A DNA stretch of 64,000 nt from Cyclobacteriaceae bacterium (lineage in GTDB: Bacteria; Bacteroidota; Bacteroidia; Cytophagales; Cyclobacteriaceae): positions 62,001 through 126,000 of the forward strand of contig JALONI010000004.1 in assembly GCA_025455015.1 (NCBI GenBank), in the 5' to 3' direction. The notes below the pieces were generated by a model. That model worked only from the letters and a program-made list of their open reading frames with translations, searched no databases and had not been told where the DNA came from. A program made the translations under genes and the position numbers. Shown here piece by piece: positions 16,443 through 22,826 of the stretch; the stretch's first letter is position 1; every line of letters starts with the position of its first letter.

Positions 16443-17664
16443 AGGGCTTCATCGCAGGCGTTGTGTCTTTCAGGTTTTCGGGTGTGATAGCCGGGGCAGC
16501 CCGCTCGGCTTTGTCGAGCAGTAGGACCAGAAAACTGCGCCACAACAAGACGGCCGTTGGCATGCGGTCAATCAGCGTACCGTATAGGCTCACCGGCCGG
16601 TAGGGTATGTCACCCACGCCATCCCGTGTCAGGTCGTACCCCTCGTAGCGATCCCAGTAATTGGATTCAATGCTATTCAACACCAGGCTGCCGTTGGTGA
16701 TGATGTCAAAGGTATTTTGCCGGAAGTTGTTTTGGCGAAAGCGGTTCTCGTCACAACTCGCCTGCAACCGAATGGCATAACCATTAGCCCGGAACTCGTT
16801 TTGGTAAAATTGGTTTCGGCTACTGCCTTCCATAAAGATACCGATCGAGTTTTCGATAAACTCATTGTGGCTGATGTCGCTATCGCGGATGTCTTTCAAC
16901 AACAACCCGTACGCGGAGGAGCCCCAGTTGTGCACAAAGCGGTTATGTGTCATCGTCACGCCCTTCGTGTACATGACCGCCACACCCGCCCCGTTGTTTA
17001 AAAAAGTATTGCCGTGGTAGGTGTCGTCATGCGAAAACATGAAGTGCAGGCCGTAGCGCATATTGCCTTCGCTATGATTTTCCGTTACGAGCGATTGGGT
17101 CACGAATTCAAAGTAGATGCCATCGCGATGACCGTGCACTCGGTTACTCCGCAAGGTAGCATGATGACATTTCCACAGGTGTATGCCGTTACCGATTTGA
17201 TGTTCAGCTGCAGCATCGGAGGTGAGTTGATTTTCTTCTATCAAAATGTGGCTGCTGTTAGCCAGATAGATTCCAAAAAAGCAATTAATAAACGTATTGC
17301 GGTATAGGTGAAGATTGGTCGACTCCAGCACTTTGATGGCAGCTAGGTCTTCAATGCTGGCGATGCCGGTGTTCTGAAACGTCAACCCCGAAATGCTGCC
17401 ACCGGGTGCGTGTACGGTGAATAGTTCATACTTATGATCCCCATCGATGACCGCTTGGCCTTCGCCCCGGATGACGATGCTTTTTTTGATGAGGATGTTG
17501 CCCTCGCGGTATAGGCCAGCGCGTATGAGCACGGTATCGCCAGCCGAAGCCAATGCAATACCCTCGCGGATTTTAGTTACCGTGCCACCCGCGCCCACCA
17601 CAATCGTCTTGGCGTGTGCTATGACCGTCAGTGCAAAGTAGCCCCATATAAAAAATAGGCGCAT
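16417..17664 (-). CDS. nosD: NosD periplasmic beta-helix protein
   Basis: The 415-residue protein has a Sec signal peptide (LFFIWGYFALTVIAHA) and a long right-handed beta-helix of NosD/CASH repeats, visible as recurring N-x-G/H-N-x-F units (HNRFVHNWGSSAYG, HNEFIENSIGIF). NosD works outside the inner membrane with NosFY and NosL in building the copper-sulfur CuZ centre of NosZ. The C-terminal YWDRYEGYDLTRDGVGDIPY is the family's hallmark, followed by a short hydrophobic tail segment. It overlaps nosF by 26 bp and follows nosL by 3 bp. Confidence 0.95.
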   Translation of the reverse strand: MRLFFIWGYFALTVIAHAKTIVVGAGGTVTKIREGIALASAGDTVLIRAGLYREGNILIKKSIVIRGEGQAVIDGDHKYELFTVHAPGGSISGLTFQNTGIASIEDLAAIKVLESTNLHLYRNTFINCFFGIYLANSSHILIEENQLTSDAAAEHQIGNGIHLWKCHHATLRSNRVHGHRDGIYFEFVTQSLVTENHSEGNMRYGLHFMFSHDDTYHGNTFLNNGAGVAVMYTKGVTMTHNRFVHNWGSSAYGLLLKDIRDSDISHNEFIENSIGIFMEGSSRNQFYQNEFRANGYAIRLQASCDENRFRQNNFRQNTFDIITNGSLVLNSIESNYWDRYEGYDLTRDGVGDIPYRPVSLYGTLIDRMPTAVLLWRSFLVLLLDKAERAAPAITPENLKDTTPAMKPYDLPPKHQ

Positions 17665-17667
17665 ATT

Positions 17668-18126
17668 TTACTTGTATTGCGTTAGCACCTCCTGCCAAGT
17701 CAGGTATATGCCGCCCCACTGGGCTTTAAATTTCGTCATGGTGGCCTCATCAGCAAAGGCCGCTATTTCACTGGCCATTGGGCTTCGTATTCGATCTGAC
17801 TTGACATAAAAGGCAGTTTCGGCTTCCAGGAAATGGCCAGGGTTGGCATAGTCGATTACCAACTTGTGTATAAAATCCTCGGTCGGTTCGTAGTCAGCAT
17901 GATAGAAGTGAGCGAGACAGTTTATGTCGTCAAACTTGTACACTTTGCCGCGCTTGGTAACAAGTTCGCCACCAAACTTATAGTCCATAATGGTCATTTT
18001 GCAGAAGTGGCAAGTATCGTTGCCAAACCGGATGGGCTCGGGTTTTACCTGACATGAAGCGACTGCCAGCAGGAGGCTGGCGGTCGCAAGTATTTTGGGT
18101 ATGGCTTCGAGCAGGTTGACTCTCAT
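17668..18126 (-). CDS. nosL: NosL copper chaperone lipoprotein
   Basis: The 152-residue protein has a lipoprotein signal with lipobox LAVASC (Cys about 25). The NosL motif DTCHFCKMTIMDYKFGGEL (about residues 37-55) provides the CxxCxM copper(I) site, and KVYKFDDINCLAHF (about 61-74) is the second conserved block. NosL delivers copper to apo-NosZ in the periplasm. It overlaps the upstream membrane-protein gene by 4 bp and is followed by nosD after 3 bp. Confidence 0.94.
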   Translation of the reverse strand: MRVNLLEAIPKILATASLLLAVASCQVKPEPIRFGNDTCHFCKMTIMDYKFGGELVTKRGKVYKFDDINCLAHFYHADYEPTEDFIHKLVIDYANPGHFLEAETAFYVKSDRIRSPMASEIAAFADEATMTKFKAQWGGIYLTWQEVLTQYK

Positions 18127-18704
18127 GGCTTTTGTTTTCGTATAAAGTGTTCATAAAGCAACGTGGCAGCCACCAAGGCTGTTGCCGTTATAAAAATCCA
18201 GCCCCCGATATCCGGTCCTGAGAACGCGGTGAAATTCAATAGTTGTTTGGTGCCGATCAACGGGGGTTGATACGACATGCCCGGAATAGTAATGGCAGCG
18301 GTAGGGTCAAGGTTGTGGCCGTAGTCGTATCCCCATAAATAGAAATCGACCAGGGCGCTCACGCCCGTGAGTAGGAGCAGCAGCAGGAATGTCCACAGCC
18401 CCATGCGCGTGCCCCACCACGCGGCCACCAAACCGGTGCCAATGATTGCGCCCACGATGTAGATCATGTAGCCGAATTCGGGAAACATGGCTACTTCGAT
18501 GTGTTTCATGCCGATGTAGTGGTTGAGCGCGCTGATGATTTTGACATCGCCCGTAAGAGTATTAATCCAGATTTTCATTTCAAGCCCCTCCGGGTACTGA
18601 GGGGCCCACATCAATATCTGCCAAAGAGGCACAAAATAGGCGCTGACCATCAGCAGTGAAGCGATGGCGATGACACCCCGGGATATGTTGGCAAGTTTTT
18701 TCAC
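18123..18704 (-). CDS. Conserved membrane protein between nosZ and nosL
   Basis: The 193-residue protein has four membrane segments (about residues 10-30, 77-95, 103-123, 164-184) and a distinctive loop after the first: GLEMKIWINTLTGDVKIIS, ALNHYIGMKHIEVAMFPEF. I recognise it as a protein that recurs with clade II nosZ in Bacteroidota, but it has no established function. The conserved His and Met residues in the loop (NHYIGMKH) could bind copper or quinone; that is inference. It follows nosZ after a 76-bp gap with a hairpin and overlaps nosL by 4 bp. NosB of other clade II clusters may be an analogue. Confidence 0.75.
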   Translation of the reverse strand: MKKLANISRGVIAIASLLMVSAYFVPLWQILMWAPQYPEGLEMKIWINTLTGDVKIISALNHYIGMKHIEVAMFPEFGYMIYIVGAIIGTGLVAAWWGTRMGLWTFLLLLLLTGVSALVDFYLWGYDYGHNLDPTAAITIPGMSYQPPLIGTKQLLNFTAFSGPDIGGWIFITATALVAATLLYEHFIRKQKP

Positions 18705-18722
18705 GCCATGTATTTTAAAGGA

Positions 18723-18751
18723 AGCCCCGGCCGGATGGCCAAACCGGGGCT
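18723..18751 (-). terminator. Intra-operon hairpin after nosZ
   Basis: AGCCCCGG (18723-18730) pairs with CCGGGGCT (18744-18751), with a 13-base loop that can pair further. On the minus strand it is followed by TCCTTTAAAA, which is only moderately T-rich, so it is more likely a partial terminator or an mRNA-stabilising hairpin that sets nosZ above the accessory genes. Confidence 0.55.
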
Positions 18752-18780
18752 GTCAACAGTAAGAAAACCATGAAAAACTA

Positions 18781-20775
18781 TTATCGACTGGCATCTATGG
18801 CCGCGTCTTCGATCTTACCGGTTGAGTATTTTAGGGGTACCGCGCTGCCGGCCGGAGATACGCGGATGTAACCTTGCATTTCCTGGTGCAGGGCTGAACA
18901 GAAGTCGGTACAATAGAATGGAAACACACCGATGTTTAGCGGCTTCCATTTCAAGGTGGCGGTTTCGCCTGGCATAATTAGCAATTCAGCGTTATTGGCA
19001 CCTTTGATGGCAAAGCCATGGGGTACATCCCAGTCTTGCTCCAGGTTGGTGACGTGGAAGTATACGTCATCTCCGAGTTTCACACCTTCGATGTTGTCGG
19101 GCGTTAAGTGCGAGCGGATGGCCGTCATGTATACGTGTACCTGATTACCCTTGCGCTCTACCTTCGCTTGTCCTTCGCCCAAGGCTGCGTAAGGATGCTT
19201 ATTTTCTTCCAGTTTGAATATCTTAACCGACTGGGGCATAATTATGGAAGCCGGTATCGCTTCGGCATAGTGCGGTTCGCCAATGGTTGGAAAGTCGAGG
19301 ATCAGTTTCATCTTGTCGCCAGTGATATCATAGATTTGTGCCGACTGTGTGAGCTCGGGGCCGGTGGGTAAGTATCGGTCTTTCGTGATTTTGTTGTAGG
19401 CAATCACATACTTGCCGTGCGGTTTGCGTGTAGGACCACCGGGTACGCACAGGTGTCCGATGGAGTAATACGTGGGCACTCGATCCAATACCTCCAGCGT
19501 TTTGACGTTCCACTTGACAATTTCTGACGACACAAAAAAGGACGTATAAGCGTTGCCCCGATCATCAAACTCGGTGTGCAGCGGGCCTAATCCCGGCTTC
19601 TTTACTTCGCCATGTAAGGCGGCTTCATATTTAATTACCGGTATGCCTGCAAATTCGCCCTCAAACTCCTTGTTGGCAATGGCTTGCTGGATTTTTGTAA
19701 ATGAAAACACGGGGATAAGTGCGGCCAGCTTTCCACTGCCCACGATGTATTCCCCCGTTGGATCGGTGTCACAGCCGTGGGGCGATTTGGGGCATGGGAT
19801 AAAGAAAATGATGTCCTTTAACTGTGCCGGGTCAAGCTGAAGTACTTCGGTCAGTATTTCTGATGTGGCGGTGTGCGTAGTTTCGTCATAGCGGTTGCGC
19901 GCATAGCGTGCTTTTACTTTTTCACCTTTACCGGCAGCGATGTACTCTTCGGCCTTCTTCCAGTTAACGGCCATAATGAAGTCTTTGTCTTTTTGTGAGG
20001 CATTCACTTCGAGGAGTGTATAGGCCTGTTCGGTATTGTAGCAAGAGAAGAAAAACCAACCGTGCGAAGGGCCCTTACCCGCGCGCGACAAGTCAAAACT
20101 CACACCCGGGGTCTTTAGTTGAAACGCGATATTCATCTTGCCGTCTTTCGGGTCTACCGAAATAAAACTGATATAGCCCTTGAAGTTTTCTTTGAATGAA
20201 CTGATGGGCACATCGGTTTTGTCGCCTATCGGTACACTGAAACGGGTACCGGCTACTACGTACTCCGTATTTTCAGTAATAAAGGGTGAAGAGTGGTTGC
20301 CTCCGCTATTGGGAAGTTCCAGAATTTCGGCTGTGCGAAATGTTTTCAGATCGATGCGGGCCACGCGGGGGGTGTTGTTGGCATTGCCAAAAACCCAACG
20401 GCCGTCATGCTCACCCCGAGTCGTAGAAATAGCCGGGTGGTGGAGATCATCCCACGGTACATACCCGTGTGACGTGTTGAGCATGGCTTTCGTTTCTTCG
20501 CTATAGCCGTAACCTGTGGTTGGGTCTTCTGAAAAAACAGGAATCACCCGAAATAGCCGACCTGACGGCAAACCGTACACGGTCATTTGCCCGCTGAAGC
20601 CGCCCGAGACGAAGTTGTAGAATTCATCATACTTACCCGGGGGTACATAGGCTTTGATGGCGGCATCGGTACCTGAGATCAATGTCGGGGCCTGTGGTTT
20701 GCACATCTGAAACACCGTGACGGCCAGCAGGGCGATGAGTACGGCAAGTGGGGTACGCATTGTGTTCTTATTCAT
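18781..20775 (-). CDS. nosZ: Nitrous oxide reductase, clade II type, lipoprotein-like signal
   Basis: The 664-residue enzyme reduces N2O to N2. After a signal peptide ending VTVFQMC (lipobox-like, Cys about 25) comes the seven-bladed propeller with CuZ histidines in WDDLHHPAIS, SGGNHSSPF, CPKSPHGCDTD, GLGPLHTEF, RKPHGKY and GEPHYAEAI. The C-terminal cupredoxin domain (about 545-650) has the full CuA set: VPHGF, then FYCTDFCSALHQEMQGY. All metal ligands are present, so it should be active. The signal is Sec-type without a twin-arginine, which marks clade II. It overlaps the fasciclin gene by 4 bp. Confidence 0.97.
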   Translation of the reverse strand: MNKNTMRTPLAVLIALLAVTVFQMCKPQAPTLISGTDAAIKAYVPPGKYDEFYNFVSGGFSGQMTVYGLPSGRLFRVIPVFSEDPTTGYGYSEETKAMLNTSHGYVPWDDLHHPAISTTRGEHDGRWVFGNANNTPRVARIDLKTFRTAEILELPNSGGNHSSPFITENTEYVVAGTRFSVPIGDKTDVPISSFKENFKGYISFISVDPKDGKMNIAFQLKTPGVSFDLSRAGKGPSHGWFFFSCYNTEQAYTLLEVNASQKDKDFIMAVNWKKAEEYIAAGKGEKVKARYARNRYDETTHTATSEILTEVLQLDPAQLKDIIFFIPCPKSPHGCDTDPTGEYIVGSGKLAALIPVFSFTKIQQAIANKEFEGEFAGIPVIKYEAALHGEVKKPGLGPLHTEFDDRGNAYTSFFVSSEIVKWNVKTLEVLDRVPTYYSIGHLCVPGGPTRKPHGKYVIAYNKITKDRYLPTGPELTQSAQIYDITGDKMKLILDFPTIGEPHYAEAIPASIIMPQSVKIFKLEENKHPYAALGEGQAKVERKGNQVHVYMTAIRSHLTPDNIEGVKLGDDVYFHVTNLEQDWDVPHGFAIKGANNAELLIMPGETATLKWKPLNIGVFPFYCTDFCSALHQEMQGYIRVSPAGSAVPLKYSTGKIEDAAIDASR

Positions 20776-21338
20776 AATGGAAATTTTAGATTACTTTTTT
20801 CGGGAAGCAGCAGGACAGAATCAATAATGTATACTATGCCGTTAGAGCCGCGGGCCGAGCCAAGCACAGCGGCACCGTTGATGGTGATTTTGCTGTCTTT
20901 CTTCGCCAAGGTGGCATTATCGAGGCTTACCATGTTAATGACCATGCCATCACGAATCATTGTTTCGGTCAGCACCCCTACGTATACGTGGTATTCCAAT
21001 AGGGTACGCAGTTGCTCCTTGTTTTCAGGGTTAGTCAGCATTTCCAGTGTGCCTGCCGGAAGTTTAGCGAAGGCAGCATTGGTTGGGGCAAATACGGTGA
21101 AGGGTCCTGCGTTGGCGAGCACGTCCAAATACTCCGCTGCCCTTAGTGCTGCTACCAATGTGGTATGGTCTGCTGAATTTGCAGCGATCTTCACCAAATC
21201 ATGTTGTGATTCATCGTCTTGCACAGAGGCTTGGCCCTCTTCCTGTGGCAGGTTGGCCACGGTTGTACTTGTTTCGTGCTTTGGTCGCTCACAGCCGCCC
21301 CACGCCAGGCAGGCAATTACGAAGAGAATGGTTTTCAT
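20772..21338 (-). CDS. Fasciclin-domain lipoprotein in the nos operon
   Basis: The 188-residue protein has a lipobox (LAWGGC, Cys about 16), a short polar linker and one FAS1 domain at about residues 48-185: H1 box GPFTVFAPTNAAF and H2-like YIIDSVLLLP. FAS1 domains mediate adhesion or protein contacts. A fasciclin gene next to nosZ recurs in Bacteroidota, which suggests it supports NosZ or its cytochrome at the membrane, but no role is established. It overlaps nosZ by 4 bp and follows the cytochrome gene by 18 bp. Confidence 0.9.
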   Translation of the reverse strand: MKTILFVIACLAWGGCERPKHETSTTVANLPQEEGQASVQDDESQHDLVKIAANSADHTTLVAALRAAEYLDVLANAGPFTVFAPTNAAFAKLPAGTLEMLTNPENKEQLRTLLEYHVYVGVLTETMIRDGMVINMVSLDNATLAKKDSKITINGAAVLGSARGSNGIVYIIDSVLLLPEKSNLKFPL

Positions 21339-21356
21339 ATGAGGTAGGCAGATAGT

Positions 21357-21827
21357 TTATTTTTCACCGTCATTTTGGCGCATGAACTCAAGAATGTCGC
21401 GTGCATCGCCAATGGACACGTTTTGGTTGGGCATGCGCATTAAGCAGAGCTCCAACAGCTTTTGTGCCTCCGGGTCTTTTTCAAGCATCACATCTACATT
21501 GGTGATCATGTTCATGATCCATTCGGGTTTTCGGTTTTTGGTTACTCCCGCCCAGCCTGGGCCTACCACACGTTGATCATTTAGTTTGTGGCAAGCGGCA
21601 CACTTCATTTCATAAATCGCAATTCCGCGCTTTACACGATCCTGCTCCAATGGGGTATTCAGGGTTACGTTTTTTATGGCGCCAATTCCTTTGGTCGGGT
21701 CCGTCATTACTTCTTCCACCGCGCTTGTCTCGGGTGTTCCGTATTCTTCGGGTTTTTGTTGTTTATCGGGTGCACACGCCCCCAGCCACAATAAAATGGC
21801 GCAATAGATGACTATGATTCGTTTCAT
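21357..21827 (-). CDS. Monoheme cytochrome c lipoprotein, first gene of the nos operon
   Basis: The 156-residue protein has a lipoprotein signal (LLWLGAC, Cys about 18) and a single class I cytochrome c domain. The heme motif is KCAACHK (about residues 75-81) and the likely sixth ligand is in LMRMPNQN (about 131-138). It should sit on the periplasmic face and pass electrons, most plausibly to the CuA centre of NosZ, since no other donor is encoded in the operon. Being the first gene, its 5' region carries the operon's control sites. Confidence 0.93.
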   Translation of the reverse strand: MKRIIVIYCAILLWLGACAPDKQQKPEEYGTPETSAVEEVMTDPTKGIGAIKNVTLNTPLEQDRVKRGIAIYEMKCAACHKLNDQRVVGPGWAGVTKNRKPEWIMNMITNVDVMLEKDPEAQKLLELCLMRMPNQNVSIGDARDILEFMRQNDGEK

Positions 21828-21859
21828 GGTTTTTGAATCGAGTTTCGTGTTTGATGACT

Positions 21860-21867
21860 CGAAAGTA
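21860..21867 (-). promoter_or_regulatory. Predicted -7 element of the nos operon
   Basis: On the minus strand the sequence is TACTTTCG, matching TAnnTTTG at all but one position. It implies a start near 21855, about 28 bases before the cytochrome ATG. There is no TTG -33 element at the normal spacing, as expected for an activator-dependent promoter. Confidence 0.5.
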
Positions 21868-21887
21868 CCTGCTTCGGCACTGTTGGC

Positions 21888-21905
21888 TTATGATTCGGAT
21901 CATAA
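21888..21905. promoter_or_regulatory. Crp/Fnr-type operator of the nos operon
   Basis: TTATGATTCGGATCATAA is a perfect 7+7 bp palindrome with a 4-base centre. Its core TGAT-N4-ATCA equals the Fnr/Dnr consensus core. Its centre (21896.5) is about 41 bases upstream of the start predicted from the TACTTTCG box, the classic class II activator spacing. The Crp/Fnr gene starts just beyond, at 22548. Confidence 0.75.
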
Positions 21906-21948
21906 AAACCGTATGATATTTATCAACTTTTTTGCGCGGCCCCGGCCG

Positions 21949-22548
21949 TCAAATCCTCACTTTGCCATTGACGATTTGGAGCCGTCCGGCAGCTTCCATT
22001 TTTTTAATATACCGAATCACCGTCTCAACTCGCAGGCCCGTCATATCTGCTAAAACCTGTCGGGTATAAGGGATTTCCACTTTCCCATTCGCGAGTGGCA
22101 GCATCCTTTTTAGATGGTTGAGTAACATACTGAGCCGATGCTCGGGATCATGAGACGATATTTCTGAAAGCATCATGCTTTTGTATCCGAGGCGTTGACA
22201 AAGAACCTGGTCAAACTTGATATGAATGTCGAAGTGATTTCGTAAGAGATCGAAAAACGATTCTTTTGGTATTTTCATCACTTCGCCATCCGTTAACGCA
22301 TAGGCCGTGGCAGGGTATGTTCCGCCACAAAATAGCGGAGGCTCCCCAAACGAATCGCCTACACCAAAAACACCTTGTATGAATTCGCGCCCGGCTTCAC
22401 TGCCCGTGACCATTTTTACCATGCCGCTTTGAAGTTGAAAGAAGAAAGCGGGCTTATCCCCTTCACGAAACAGACTTTCCGTTTTTCGAAAGCAGGCAAT
22501 TTGCGCGCCATAGCGGGCGCCCAATGCTTTGGGAATCAGTGCAGCCAT
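21949..22548 (-). CDS. Crp/Fnr-family transcription regulator, likely controls nos genes
   Basis: The 199-residue protein has an N-terminal cyclic-nucleotide-binding fold (about residues 15-115; FREGDKPAFFFQLQSGMVKM, GDSFGEPPLF) and a C-terminal winged helix (TRQVLADMTGLRVETVIRYI). The recognition helix VETVIR keeps the Glu and Arg that read TGA in Fnr, but has Ile where Fnr has Ser, which fits an operator with ATGAT instead of TTGAT half-sites. The four N-terminal cysteines of Fnr are absent, so it does not hold an Fnr 4Fe-4S cluster; an NO-sensing Dnr-like role is possible. It sits directly upstream of the nos operon on the same strand. Confidence 0.88.
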   Translation of the reverse strand: MAALIPKALGARYGAQIACFRKTESLFREGDKPAFFFQLQSGMVKMVTGSEAGREFIQGVFGVGDSFGEPPLFCGGTYPATAYALTDGEVMKIPKESFFDLLRNHFDIHIKFDQVLCQRLGYKSMMLSEISSHDPEHRLSMLLNHLKRMLPLANGKVEIPYTRQVLADMTGLRVETVIRYIKKMEAAGRLQIVNGKVRI

Positions 22549-22624
22549 GCGATACCCAAAGATGAAGCTCTGAGTACAGTTGAGAAATGACCTGTATTAG
22601 GCTGTCGGGTGACTTTTGTCAGTT

Positions 22625-22825
22625 TTAGTGACGCGCTCTGAAAATTCCAATCTTTCGGCCGCGCAAAAATTCAAGGCCGCTGTACAGCACGTAGGCGGCC
22701 AGCGCTTCGTCTACGTTTCCGATAAACGGGATGTTGTCGGGCAATAATTCAAACACTCCCCAGGTGGGGTTGAGCAAGTACAATCCGGACAGGAGCATCA
22801 ACAGAAGTACGCCTGTACGCTTCAT
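22625..22825 (-). CDS. Short DUF1232-like membrane protein
   Basis: The 66-residue protein has an N-terminal membrane segment (TGVLLLMLLSGLYLLNP) and then ELLPDNIPFIGNVDEALAAY, which matches the core of the DUF1232/YkvA family (usually P-x-D-x-I-P-x-x-G-x-x-D-D). It ends with a basic tail (FLRGRKIGIFRARH). Function is unknown. It begins 1 bp after the tex stop on the same strand, so it is probably co-transcribed with tex. Confidence 0.65.
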   Translation of the reverse strand: MKRTGVLLLMLLSGLYLLNPTWGVFELLPDNIPFIGNVDEALAAYVLYSGLEFLRGRKIGIFRARH

Positions 22826-22826
22826 G

